Shown in pieces: positions 15,925 to 24,611 of a stretch of DNA of 44,814 bases. Under the pieces are notes generated by a model, which did not search any database, was not told the origin of the DNA, and was given only the letters and a program-made list of their open reading frames with translations. Both the position numbers and the translations under genes were made by a program. This DNA comes from Candidatus Solibacter usitatus (lineage in GTDB: Bacteria; Acidobacteriota; Terriglobia; Bryobacterales; Bryobacteraceae), in the NCBI GenBank assembly GCA_016191645.1, contig JACPVQ010000116.1, positions 1-44,814 of the forward strand, written 5' to 3'. Each line of letters begins with the position of its first letter. Within the stretch, counting starts at the first letter, position 1.

Positions 15925-16344
15925 ATGTTCAGGATTGCGATGCTGATCTGCGCGCTCCCATTGTGGTGCGCCAACGACGATGCGGATATCCGCAATTTGC
16001 TCACGCAACAAACCGCCGCGTGGAATCGAGGGGACATCGAAGGCTTCATGCGTACTTATGAAGCGTCGGATCAAACCACTTACGCCGGGTCGGGCGGCAT
16101 CACGAAAGGCCACTCCAAGGTTCTCGAACGTTACCAGAAAAAATATTCCACGCGGCAAGCGATGGGGCAGCTTCGCTTTTCCGATCTGAGCGTGCGCTTT
16201 ATCGGCCCGGCCCACGCCATAGTCACCGGCCAATTTCATCTGCAGCGGGAAACATCCGCAGGTGGTCCGGCATCCGGTTGGTTCACTCTTGTGTTGTCTA
16301 AGAACGCGGCAGGATGGAAGATCATTCACGATCACACGAGCTGA
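15925..16344 (+). CDS. Secreted SnoaL/NTF2-like protein (DUF4440)
   Basis: A 139-residue protein with a short signal peptide (MFRIAMLICALPLWC). The rest fits the cone-shaped NTF2 fold: LLTQQTAAWNRGDIEGFMRTYE, then YAGSGG, and a C-terminal strand pair ending GWKIIHDHTS. DUF4440 members bind small ligands or serve as enzymes; none of that can be assigned here. Starts 33 bases from the divergent acyl-CoA synthetase start and ends five bases before a convergent gene. Confidence 0.8.
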   Translation: MFRIAMLICALPLWCANDDADIRNLLTQQTAAWNRGDIEGFMRTYEASDQTTYAGSGGITKGHSKVLERYQKKYSTRQAMGQLRFSDLSVRFIGPAHAIVTGQFHLQRETSAGGPASGWFTLVLSKNAAGWKIIHDHTS

Positions 16345-16349
16345 CAGCG

Positions 16350-17672
16350 TTACAGCCGGACGATCTTGTCCGAGGAGAATTTCTTCAACGCATTTCGCGT
16401 GTCCACCAACAGCTTCGCGCTCTTTACGACGGCGTCGTAGTCGAGGCCCGTGTGATCGGTCACCACAACGACGCAGTCCGCCTTACTACACGCGGACAAC
16501 ATGTCCTGCGCGGTCAACTTTACATCGTCAATGGCGAGTTCAGGCACAAAAGGATCGCTGTAGCTCACCTCCGCGCCGCGCTTGCGCAGAACGTGAATGA
16601 TGTCCAATGCCGGCGATTCGCGCATGTCGTCTATGTTGCGCTTATAGGCGACACCAAGCACATGAATGTGCGAACCCCTCAGTGGCTTCGAGTGATCGTT
16701 AAGGGCGTTTTGTATTTTTTCCACAACGAAGTGCGGCATCTGGCCATTGATGTATCCCGCCAGTTCGATGAAACGCGCTTCGATTCCCGCCTGCTTGGTT
16801 TTCCACGAAAGGTAGAAGGGGTCAATGGGAATGCAATGCCCGCCGAGGCCGGGGCCGGGGTAGAACGGCATGAAGCCGAACGGTTTGGTCGCCGCGGCAT
16901 CGATCACTTCCCACACATTGATATTCATCCGGTCGCACATCATCGCCATCTCGTTGACCAATCCGATGTTGATCATGCGGAAGGTGTTCTCCAGAAGCTT
17001 CACCATTTCGGCAACCTGCGTCGAAGCTACTGGGACAACGTGATCCAATGCTTGACCATAAAACAGAGCGGCGAGATCCGTGCAGGTGGGGGTGGTTCCA
17101 CCCACAACCTTGGGAATATTCTTGGTGTGAAAATTCGCGTTGCCGGGATCGACGCGTTCGGGGGAAAAACACAGGAAGAAATCTTCGCCCACCGTGAGGC
17201 CGGTTTTCTCCAGCATCGGCTGCACCAGTTCCGCGGTGGTGCCCGGATAGGTAGTCGATTCCAGAATCACCAGCAGGCCGGGGTGCAGGTACTGCGCGAT
17301 TTGCTGCGACGCCGATACGATGTAGCTCATGTCGGGATCTTTCGTCTTGCGCAAAGGCGTGGGAACGGCGATGTTGACGGTATCCAACTGCAGCAGCGCC
17401 GAGTATTCCGTGGTCCCTCTTAATTTTCCCTCTTTCACAAGAGACTCCAGGACGCTGGTGGGAATGTCCTGTATATAAGAAACCCCGCTATTGAGCAGAT
17501 CGACTTTGCGTTTGTCGAGGTCGATTCCCGTTACACGAAATCCTGCCTGAGCGAATTCCACAGCAAGCGGTAAACCGACATAACCCAAGCCGATGACGCC
17601 CACTTCCGCGGTGTGATTCTTCAGTTTTTCGGCAAGCTTTGCAGCCCATGTGTTCTTGCTTGTTTCAGACAT
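16350..17672 (-). CDS. UDP-N-acetylglucosamine 6-dehydrogenase-like nucleotide-sugar dehydrogenase (WbpA/TviB type)
   Basis: A 440-residue protein. The Rossmann motif GVIGLGYVGLPLAVEFAQAG begins near residue 27. FSPERVDPGN and IPKVVGG follow, then the central-domain helix LENTFRMINIGLVNEMAM. The catalytic cysteine lies in GLGGHCIPIDPFYL. The C-terminal domain carries GVAYKRNIDDMRESPALDII. The pattern fits enzymes that oxidise UDP-HexNAc to uronic acids for surface polysaccharide. The ATG overlaps the end of the dapF-like gene by eight bases, and it ends the long minus-strand run. Confidence 0.9.
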   Translation of the reverse strand: MSETSKNTWAAKLAEKLKNHTAEVGVIGLGYVGLPLAVEFAQAGFRVTGIDLDKRKVDLLNSGVSYIQDIPTSVLESLVKEGKLRGTTEYSALLQLDTVNIAVPTPLRKTKDPDMSYIVSASQQIAQYLHPGLLVILESTTYPGTTAELVQPMLEKTGLTVGEDFFLCFSPERVDPGNANFHTKNIPKVVGGTTPTCTDLAALFYGQALDHVVPVASTQVAEMVKLLENTFRMINIGLVNEMAMMCDRMNINVWEVIDAAATKPFGFMPFYPGPGLGGHCIPIDPFYLSWKTKQAGIEARFIELAGYINGQMPHFVVEKIQNALNDHSKPLRGSHIHVLGVAYKRNIDDMRESPALDIIHVLRKRGAEVSYSDPFVPELAIDDVKLTAQDMLSACSKADCVVVVTDHTGLDYDAVVKSAKLLVDTRNALKKFSSDKIVRL

Positions 17673-18459
17673 AATAGAACTCGCCTCGCACCGTAATCTC
17701 AGCCGGTCCGGTCAGATAATAATTTCCCTTGTCGAGCCGGATGCCCAAAGGACCCGCCGCCGTATGAACCGTTATCGGACTCTCCGCCAATCCTCGCAGG
17801 ACCGCTGCGGCGGCAGCGCCGGTGCTTCCCGTGCCGGAACTTTGTGTTTCGCCCGCACCGCGCTCCCAAAACCGTACGTTGAGGTTGTGCCGGTCCACCA
17901 CCTGAACAAACGACACGTTGGTTCGATGGGGGAATCGCGAATGCCATTCGACGCGTTTGCCTGCCTCGCGCCAATCGAAATCGAAATCATCGACGAACAG
18001 CGCGCATTGCGGATTGCCTACATTCACAATGGTCGCCTCCCGCAATTCATCCACTTGCGTTCTGAGGTCTCCGTCGGCAACCGAGGCGGGCCCCATGTTC
18101 ATTTCGAAGTTGAAATGCGTCCCGTTCCTGGAGAGCACTCGAATGTGCTTCACGCCCGCGCCGGTGGCGATGCGCACTTCTTCCGCGGAAACGCCATCTT
18201 CCAACAGCAATGCCGCGGCGCAACGTGTACCGTTGCCGGAGATTTCCGAATCGCTGCCGTCGGAGTTGTACAGCTGGATCGATCCATTGGTGTCGCCCTG
18301 CATGCGCGTCACCAAGATCCATCCATCTGCGCCGACGCCTGTGTTGCGGTCACAGATGGCGCGCGCCGCCGCGCGCAAATCGGCATCGGGCGCCTCATTT
18401 TTCCACGTAAGCACGAAGTCATTGCGCGCCCCGTGCGCTTTCGTGAATGGGATTCTCAT
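17665..18459 (-). CDS. dapF: Diaminopimelate epimerase-like protein with both catalytic cysteines replaced by serine
   Basis: A 264-residue protein aligning end to end with DapF: FTKAHGARNDF, GVGADG, NSDGS, VGNPQC, ERGAGETQ. The known enzyme uses two cysteines, in NxDGSxxxxCGN and in ACGSGAC. Here those positions are Ser74 (EISGNGTRC) and Ser208 (QSSGTGSTG). The codons are TCC at both positions read directly, so this is not a marginal call. Either this lineage uses serines, or the protein has another substrate. Its neighbours are a glycosyltransferase and a UDP-sugar dehydrogenase, not lysine genes. The start overlaps the glycosyltransferase 3' end by 41 bases. Confidence 0.85.
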   Translation of the reverse strand: MRIPFTKAHGARNDFVLTWKNEAPDADLRAAARAICDRNTGVGADGWILVTRMQGDTNGSIQLYNSDGSDSEISGNGTRCAAALLLEDGVSAEEVRIATGAGVKHIRVLSRNGTHFNFEMNMGPASVADGDLRTQVDELREATIVNVGNPQCALFVDDFDFDWREAGKRVEWHSRFPHRTNVSFVQVVDRHNLNVRFWERGAGETQSSGTGSTGAAAAAVLRGLAESPITVHTAAGPLGIRLDKGNYYLTGPAEITVRGEFYYV

Positions 18460-20032
18460 GTGCGGAGGATTGACGCCGGTAAATCTCGATGACCGGAGCG
18501 TTCTTGATCTCTACTATTTTCTCATAGATGTAGCGCCGGCCGAGCCGGTCGGCCTTCAATAATGTATTCGACACCGTGTCGCCACTCATGGCAATAGCCC
18601 ACTCTTCGTTTAGAAACAGATCGGGCCGCTGCTCTACGGCGTTCCACAGCGGATGGTTGCCGTCATAAAGTGTTTCCTTCAGCGGAATGCCGGCCTCGCG
18701 AAAAATTCCCGCCATGTCGCCGAAGCTGGTGTAGATCCCCTCGCCGGAGCGATACCGGGGGCCAATGTAAGCAGCGGCTTCGCGCGTCCACGCTCTGCGG
18801 GTTTCCGAATTGACTTGCGACTCCTTCCAGCAGATCCAGTTTTCCGCGCGTGGATAGACGAGCCAGGGCAGTGCCGCCACGAAAACCACAAGAGCTGTTG
18901 TGACCATCTGCATCCTTGCGGGAATCACAGCGACGAGACTGGCCGCACACAAGACCAGCAACGGAAAGGCCGCCAAGCCGTAGCGCGTGTTGTAGTAGCT
19001 GTTCGGCCACAGATGTGGCACGTAGATGGGAGTGCCCGATCCGTACAGACTCCACACGTAAAAAACCGAGGGGAGAGCAAGGAACCCCAAAACCCAGAAG
19101 GCCCGCTTCCATAGCGCGGCGATGAATCCTGCCGCGGCCAGCAGCGGTAGCGCGCCACCCGCGCACAATTGCGCGGCAGCCGCGTATTGCGCGAAAGCCC
19201 GGGTCCAATCGTGATCGCCCGGATATCGATCCATTCCACTCTGCAGCGCCCGCTGGTAGATCGCTTGCGCGGAATAGGGACCGTCGTAGAATTCCAGAAC
19301 GTTTCCGTAGTACCACCAGTTGTGAGCGAGCCATGCGAGAGGCGCAAGGGATGCGAGCGCGCCAAACAACATACCCATCCACCACCGTTGTTTCCCTCCC
19401 GTCACAGCGAAATACAAAGCCGCGAATGGCAGCAGAAACCAACCCTCGTAGCGCGTGAACGATGCCGTCAACGAAAAGACGGCACCCAACAGCACCGGCC
19501 AAATCCCGTGGCGTTGACGGAACCAGACCATCGCGTAGAGCAGGCCCATCAACGCCGCCAGAAAAACCGGTTCGGTCATGGGAATGGATTGCAGGTACAG
19601 CATGTTCGGATTCGCGGCCAACAGCAGCACGGCCGCAAGGGCGGCCCATTGCGAAGTGAAGAGTCTTCGCACGGCGGCATAAAGAAATCCGCCGGCGATG
19701 ACAAAACAGATGCCGCTGGGAATGGCGCCCGCCAATCCGCTTCGCCACCAACTGTCCACGCGCACGAATGGCAGCATCAACAAATGAGGAAGAGGCAGCC
19801 AGACGGTGCCAATTTGCATTGGGCCAGGAGTGCGCGAATCGATAACGCGCCGCGCGATGCCTAAATGCGCCTGCGCGTCGCCATAATACAGAAGGTAGCC
19901 GTGGGCATAATGCCACGCGATGGCCGCGGCGCTGATGACGGCAAGCAGCAGGCACACGCCTGCCACATCCAGGAAGCCGAACTGCGCTCCGGAGGATTTC
20001 TTAGAACGACGTGAACGTCCGGAATTCTTCAA
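18419..20032 (-). CDS. GT-C-type multispanning membrane glycosyltransferase (PMT/ArnT-like)
   Basis: A 537-residue protein with a basic cytoplasmic N-terminus (GRSRRSKKSS), then about ten membrane helices and a soluble C-terminal stretch. The acidic motif after helix 1 is YYGDAQAHLGIARRV, the place of the catalytic Asp in GT39-like enzymes. MTEPVFLAALMGLL and FTRYEGWFLLP are common landmarks in these proteins. Donor and acceptor are unknown; a polyprenyl-linked sugar donor is expected. It overlaps its upstream neighbour (PfkB kinase) by 32 bases and its downstream neighbour by 41, so translation is probably coupled. Confidence 0.85.
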   Translation of the reverse strand: MKNSGRSRRSKKSSGAQFGFLDVAGVCLLLAVISAAAIAWHYAHGYLLYYGDAQAHLGIARRVIDSRTPGPMQIGTVWLPLPHLLMLPFVRVDSWWRSGLAGAIPSGICFVIAGGFLYAAVRRLFTSQWAALAAVLLLAANPNMLYLQSIPMTEPVFLAALMGLLYAMVWFRQRHGIWPVLLGAVFSLTASFTRYEGWFLLPFAALYFAVTGGKQRWWMGMLFGALASLAPLAWLAHNWWYYGNVLEFYDGPYSAQAIYQRALQSGMDRYPGDHDWTRAFAQYAAAAQLCAGGALPLLAAAGFIAALWKRAFWVLGFLALPSVFYVWSLYGSGTPIYVPHLWPNSYYNTRYGLAAFPLLVLCAASLVAVIPARMQMVTTALVVFVAALPWLVYPRAENWICWKESQVNSETRRAWTREAAAYIGPRYRSGEGIYTSFGDMAGIFREAGIPLKETLYDGNHPLWNAVEQRPDLFLNEEWAIAMSGDTVSNTLLKADRLGRRYIYEKIVEIKNAPVIEIYRRQSSAHENPIHESARGAQ

Positions 20033-20918
20033 AGCGGCGATCGATTTCTTTCCGCGTCAGCGTGCGGAATCGCTCCACACCGAAGCGCTCGCAGCAGAAG
20101 CTACCCATGACCGAGCCGTATACAACGGCACGGCCCAGAATCTTCGCGTCGATGGGGCCCTTACCAGGGTCGACCCCTTCGCCCGCCAGATATCCCATGA
20201 AGCCTCCCGCGAAGCAATCGCCGGCGCCGGTCGGGTCGAAAACCTGCTCCAACAGATAGCCCGGAACGGCAAAGTATCCCTGGGAATGGAAGAGCATCGC
20301 GCCATATTCGCCGCGCTTGATGATGAGCGACTTCGGCCCCATCGCCATAATCTTCTCCGCCGCCTGGCCCAAATGATTGACGCCGGAAAGCAGGCGCGCC
20401 TCGCTGTCATTGATAAGCAGGAAATCCCAATGGCGGATGGTTTCCAACAGTTCGGCGCGGAAATCGTTGATCCAGAAATTCATCGTGTCGCCGCCGAGCA
20501 GGCGCACGCCGTTCATCTGCCGCCGGACGCTGTGCTGCAATGCGGGCTGAATGTTTCCCAGAAACGCATACGGTTGATTGCGATAGTGCTCCGGCAGCTT
20601 CGGATCGAAATTGGCGAAGACGTTCAGATCGGTGGTGAGTGTCGTTCGGTCATTCATATCCTGCGAATAAACGCCCGCCCAGAAGAAGGTCTTCCCCGGC
20701 ACGCGCTCCAATCCCGCAAGATCGATCTCGCGCGAGGCCAGCAGATCGCTATCTTCCTGCGCGAAATCGTCTCCCACGATCCCTACGATCTTCACCTGCG
20801 TGAAGTAGCTTGCAGCCAGGGAAATGTAAGTGCAGGCCCCGCCCAGCATGCGGTCCACTTTGCCGTGCGGGGTTTCCACCCCGTCGTATGCTACCGATCC
20901 GACAACAACAAGAGACAT
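20001..20918 (-). CDS. PfkB-family carbohydrate/nucleoside kinase
   Basis: A 305-residue protein with the ribokinase fold. The N-terminal GSVAYDGVETPHG and GGACTYISLAASYF are the substrate side, and DPTGAGDCFAGGFMGYLA is the PfkB signature 2 with its catalytic Asp. An unusually long lid segment (WAGVYSQDMNDRTTLTTDLNVF) resembles that of acidobacterial adenosine kinase-like proteins. It phosphorylates a sugar or nucleoside; the exact substrate is open. It lies 51 bases after the ABC permease gene and overlaps the glycosyltransferase gene. Confidence 0.88.
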   Translation of the reverse strand: MSLVVVGSVAYDGVETPHGKVDRMLGGACTYISLAASYFTQVKIVGIVGDDFAQEDSDLLASREIDLAGLERVPGKTFFWAGVYSQDMNDRTTLTTDLNVFANFDPKLPEHYRNQPYAFLGNIQPALQHSVRRQMNGVRLLGGDTMNFWINDFRAELLETIRHWDFLLINDSEARLLSGVNHLGQAAEKIMAMGPKSLIIKRGEYGAMLFHSQGYFAVPGYLLEQVFDPTGAGDCFAGGFMGYLAGEGVDPGKGPIDAKILGRAVVYGSVMGSFCCERFGVERFRTLTRKEIDRRFEEFRTFTSF

Positions 20919-20969
20919 GAAAAATGTTTTTTCTCCAAAATTGATTTTCTCATTCGCGGCTACACCGGC

Positions 20970-21761
20970 TCAAGTGCCGGTCGACCCATAGGCGCGGATG
21001 CCGCGGTTCCACACCCAAATCGCCAACATGCAAAACGCGGCCGTTACCACCGGAATCAACCACGCGTAGAATCCAAACGCCTGCGGGCGCAGAATGGAGG
21101 CCGCCGGATAAAAGGTGGCAAAGCCCATCGGCGCCACCCAACTTAGTAGAACCCTGATAAATCCATTGTAGATGTCCAGGGGGTACCGGCCGAAGGAAAT
21201 GAGGTTATACACAGGCGGCATGATTCCCACTCGATCTTCAAACCAGAACGAACAAGCCGCCAGCGCCGTGAACATCGCCGTGTACAGCACCGCGCCGAAG
21301 ATCGCCGCGATTGCCAGAAAAAACATGTCGAATGGAGTGATGGTGAGAGTAAGAGACTTCGACGCGGCAATGAGGATGACGATGCCCAGCACGGCATCTC
21401 CCATAGCTTCAAGGCGCAACTGCTCGCACAGGACCTGGAACAACGAATGCACCGGCCGCAGCAGGACGCGGTCCATTTTTCCTTGAATCAGATACGTCTC
21501 GCTGAACTGGTAGAGATTGACGCTGATCACGTTAAACATCGACATGGGAAGCAGGGAGAATCCGTAGAGGAACAGCAACTCGGGAAACGTCCAGCCGGGC
21601 AGGGGGCGCGCCGATGGAAACATCAGGTAGACAACGGCCAGGCCAAAGACGGTGGCCAGCGTCATGGTCAACAGACTGATCAGAAAATCGCCGCGATACT
21701 CCAGGCGCTGCTTGGCATATTGCAGCGTGTACTGTCCCAGTAGTCTTGCGTAGCGCAGCAG
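20970..21761 (-). CDS. ABC-2-type permease (COG3694-like), probable CTG start
   Basis: From CTG 21761 this is 263 residues, beginning LLRYARLLGQYTLQYAKQRLEYRGDF, the usual amphipathic N-terminus of this family. AAGGAGG (21773-21767) lies five bases ahead and also contains the end of the previous gene. No ATG, GTG or TTG occurs between the previous stop and the TTG/ATG near 21677-21671, which would remove the conserved N-terminus and part of helix 1. Six membrane helices are predicted. MDRVLLRPVHSLFQVL corresponds to the coupling region. It pairs with the next permease and the ATPase as an exporter of unknown substrate. Confidence 0.85.
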   Translation of the reverse strand: MLRYARLLGQYTLQYAKQRLEYRGDFLISLLTMTLATVFGLAVVYLMFPSARPLPGWTFPELLFLYGFSLLPMSMFNVISVNLYQFSETYLIQGKMDRVLLRPVHSLFQVLCEQLRLEAMGDAVLGIVILIAASKSLTLTITPFDMFFLAIAAIFGAVLYTAMFTALAACSFWFEDRVGIMPPVYNLISFGRYPLDIYNGFIRVLLSWVAPMGFATFYPAASILRPQAFGFYAWLIPVVTAAFCMLAIWVWNRGIRAYGSTGT

Positions 21762-21762
21762 A

Positions 21763-22560
21763 TCAGCCTCCTTGAATCGTGATCGCGCGGCTCAGCCGGT
21801 TCCAAACCCAGACGCCCGCGAAGAGCAAACCAACCACCCAGCAAAGTTCCAACATCAAGGTCGATCGCACTTGCGCGAAGCTGGTCTTTCCGAGATAGAT
21901 CATCATCGGCGTGTACCCAATATGTTCGAACGGAAGCCACGAACTGACGGCGCGCAGCGGCGCGGGGAACAGCGCCAGCGGAACCAGCAGACCGCTCAGC
22001 AACTCCTGCATCCAGAACTTGAATCGCAGCAGGCCTTGAATGCTGATCAACACCAGGGCGCAACTGCCAACCAGGAAGTTCAACGACGCGACAATCAACA
22101 CGCTGCCCAGAAGCGAAAGGAAAAACAACCCCAAATGCGCCGGGCTTTTCGGCGGCAGGATAGGGAACACAATCGCCAGCACGATACTCACCGGTATCGC
22201 CAGAAGAATGGCGCGAAACGCCGCCTCGCCCATCGCGCGTCCGATATAGCTTAAGGGTAGGCTCACCGGCCGCATCATCTCCATCGCGATCTTGCCTTCC
22301 TGAATGCTGATCGAAAGGTCCCAGTCGATGTTGTTGAAATAGAACGAACGGATGATCCAGCCCACCGCGACGTAGGTGATCATCTCTTCCATGCGGAATC
22401 CGCCGTAACCGGGATTCGCGGAGAACACCGCCTTCCAAATGAAGTAGTACACCGTGACGTTGATGAAATAGTTGATCACTCCGGTGTAATAGCGCACGCG
22501 ATACGCCAGCATGTCGAGGAATCCCATGCGGGCAAAGGCGAACAACGCGCGCGCGTTCAT
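21763..22560 (-). CDS. ABC-2-type permease (COG4587-like)
   Basis: A 265-residue protein with six predicted membrane helices. The N-terminal segment MGFLDMLAYRVRYYTGVINYFIN and the coupling helix IQEGKIAMEMMRPVSLPLSYI are typical of the first permease of three-gene exporters. The ATG overlaps the ATPase stop as ATGA, and its own stop lies inside the Shine-Dalgarno region of the second permease. So the three products are probably made in fixed ratio. The substrate is unknown; related systems have been linked to envelope lipids or drugs. Confidence 0.88.
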   Translation of the reverse strand: MNARALFAFARMGFLDMLAYRVRYYTGVINYFINVTVYYFIWKAVFSANPGYGGFRMEEMITYVAVGWIIRSFYFNNIDWDLSISIQEGKIAMEMMRPVSLPLSYIGRAMGEAAFRAILLAIPVSIVLAIVFPILPPKSPAHLGLFFLSLLGSVLIVASLNFLVGSCALVLISIQGLLRFKFWMQELLSGLLVPLALFPAPLRAVSSWLPFEHIGYTPMMIYLGKTSFAQVRSTLMLELCWVVGLLFAGVWVWNRLSRAITIQGG

Positions 22561-23573
22561 GCCACCGGCTCTCGCAATGAGGTTCCGGTGTAGATTTCCT
22601 TCACCACGTCCTCAATCGACTCTTCCTCAATCGCTATATCCATCACCGCCGCCAAGGCCAGCACGCCGCGAATGACGTCCGCCGAGGTTTGACGCTCTCT
22701 ATCGAACTTCGCGCGCACCGTCAAGTCTCCGCTACGCTGCATGGTGACGCCCGGCAGCGTTGCGGCCATCAGTTTTTCCGCCTGTTCGCGATCACGCAGC
22801 TGGAATCGTACCGCCATCTCGCGCCACAATCTTCGTTTCAGTTCGGCCAGCGGTCCGTCAAACAGCAGCACGCCTTTGTCGATCACCATCAAGCGGGCGC
22901 ACAGCTCTTCGATATCCGCCAAGTCGTGCGTAGTCAGGAGAACGGTAGTCCCTTGTTGGCGATTCTGCTCCTTGAGAAATTCGCGGATTCGTTCCTTCGC
23001 AACAATATCCAATCCGATGGTCGGCTCATCGAGGAACAGGATCGGCGGATTGTGCAGCAACGCCGCCGCGACGTCGCAACGCATTCGCTCGCCGAGGCTC
23101 AGTTTGCGAACGGGCGTTCGCAGGTATCGTCCAATCTCCAACACCTCATCGAAGCGCTTCATGCGCGCGTCATAGTCTGAATCCGTCACACCGTAGATAC
23201 TCTTCAGAAGGCGGAACGACTCCGCCACGGCGATGTCCCACCACAGCTGCGTGCGCTGCCCAAATACGACGCCGATGGTGCGTGTGTACGTTGTGCGCTG
23301 CTCAAAGGGATGAAAGCCGTTGGAGCGGATCTCTCCGCCGGTGGGCATCAGAATACCCGTCAACATTTTGACCGTGGTGGATTTGCCCGCCCCATTCGGA
23401 CCGATGTAGCCGACCATCTCGCCGGCGGCGATGCGAAAATCTATGCGGTCGACGGCGCGCACGGTCCGGTACTTACGGTGAAACAGATTTGCGATCGCCC
23501 CGCGCAGTCCTTCCTGTCTATCGAAGGCGCGAAACTCTTTCACCAGATTCGCGACTTCAATAAGGGGAGGCAT
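22557..23573 (-). CDS. ABC transporter ATP-binding protein (COG4586-like)
   Basis: A 338-residue ATPase. Walker A is GPNGAGKST (about residue 60), the Q-loop region is VVFGQRTQLWWD, the signature is LSLGERMRCDVAAAL, Walker B is ILFLDEPTIGLD and the switch histidine lies in LTTHDLADIE. The C-terminal 100 residues form the small extra domain found in this family. It energises the two ABC-2 permeases encoded downstream. It starts three bases after the mqnC stop, so it may share a transcript with the menaquinone genes, although no functional link is evident. Confidence 0.93.
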   Translation of the reverse strand: MPPLIEVANLVKEFRAFDRQEGLRGAIANLFHRKYRTVRAVDRIDFRIAAGEMVGYIGPNGAGKSTTVKMLTGILMPTGGEIRSNGFHPFEQRTTYTRTIGVVFGQRTQLWWDIAVAESFRLLKSIYGVTDSDYDARMKRFDEVLEIGRYLRTPVRKLSLGERMRCDVAAALLHNPPILFLDEPTIGLDIVAKERIREFLKEQNRQQGTTVLLTTHDLADIEELCARLMVIDKGVLLFDGPLAELKRRLWREMAVRFQLRDREQAEKLMAATLPGVTMQRSGDLTVRAKFDRERQTSADVIRGVLALAAVMDIAIEEESIEDVVKEIYTGTSLREPVA

Positions 23574-23576
23574 TAC

Positions 23577-24611
23577 TCAGTTCAGGAAGTACGTCCTATA
23601 GAGGGTGTCGCGCTGTTTCGGCAGGAATCCGGCGCTGCGAATCATGCGGCGCAGCTCTTCTTCGTTGGCGCGATTGCGGGTGCCCGCCGCCGATACAACG
23701 TTCTCTTCAATCATGATGCTGCCCACATCGTTGCCGCCAAAGCGCAGCCCGAGCTGGCATACTTTGAGCCCTTGAGTAACCCACGAAGATTGCACGTTCA
23801 GGAAGTTCTCCAGAAAAATGCGCGAGACGGCCAATGTTTTCAGGTATTCCACACTGGTCGCCTCTTCTTTCACGAACCGTCCCAGCGAAGTGTTCTCGCG
23901 CTGGAACGACCACGGAATGAAAGCCGTGAATCCGCCGGTCTCTTCCTGAATGCGGCGCACGGTCTCCAAATGATTGACACGCTGCTCGATAGTTTCGCCG
24001 CAGCCGAACATCATGGTGGCAGTGGTTCGCATCCCAAGACGGTGCGCGGCGAGGTGGACATCAATCCATTCCTGCGTCGAGCATTTCAATCGGCTGATAC
24101 GATGGCGCACCGCATCATCAAGGATCTCAGCGCCGCCGCCCGGAATGGAATCAAGCCCCGCGTCGCGTAGACGCGCAATGGTGTCATGCAAATCGAGCCC
24201 ACTCACTTCGGCGATGTTCGTAATCTCCGGCGCGGAAAAGCAATGCATGTGCACCCGTGGATACTTCCCCTTGATGGCGCGCAGCATATCTTCATACCAT
24301 TCGATCTTCAGATCGGGGTGCAGCCCGCCCTGCATCAGTACGCCGGTCCCGCCCAAGTCCACGGTTTCCTGAATCTTTTCGAAGATCGTCTCCATCGGAA
24401 GCACGTAACCTTCTTTGTGCCCCATCGGCCGGTAGAAGGCGCAGAAGCTGCAATACTCCGTGCAGAAATTCGTGTAGTTAATGTTGCGGTCGATGATGTA
24501 GGTGACCACGCCTTCCGGATGCAGCTTGCGGCGCACCGCGTCGGCGGCCATGCCGATACCGACTAAGTCGTCACTTTGCAGAAGGTCACATGCTTCGCGG
24601 TGGGTCATCAT
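23577..24611 (-). CDS. mqnC: Cyclic dehypoxanthinyl futalosine synthase (radical SAM)
   Basis: A 344-residue radical SAM protein. The cluster motif is CTEYCSFCAFYRP (CxxxCxxC) after NRNINYTN, which separates MqnC from the related CofG/CofH and MqnE. GGTGVLMQGGLHPDL and FIPWSFQRENTSLG also fit MqnC. It closes the cyclic intermediate of the futalosine route to menaquinone. The ATG overlaps the mqnA stop (ATGA). Only mqnA and mqnC are in the window; the other steps must be encoded elsewhere. Confidence 0.93.
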   Translation of the reverse strand: MMTHREACDLLQSDDLVGIGMAADAVRRKLHPEGVVTYIIDRNINYTNFCTEYCSFCAFYRPMGHKEGYVLPMETIFEKIQETVDLGGTGVLMQGGLHPDLKIEWYEDMLRAIKGKYPRVHMHCFSAPEITNIAEVSGLDLHDTIARLRDAGLDSIPGGGAEILDDAVRHRISRLKCSTQEWIDVHLAAHRLGMRTTATMMFGCGETIEQRVNHLETVRRIQEETGGFTAFIPWSFQRENTSLGRFVKEEATSVEYLKTLAVSRIFLENFLNVQSSWVTQGLKVCQLGLRFGGNDVGSIMIEENVVSAAGTRNRANEEELRRMIRSAGFLPKQRDTLYRTYFLN

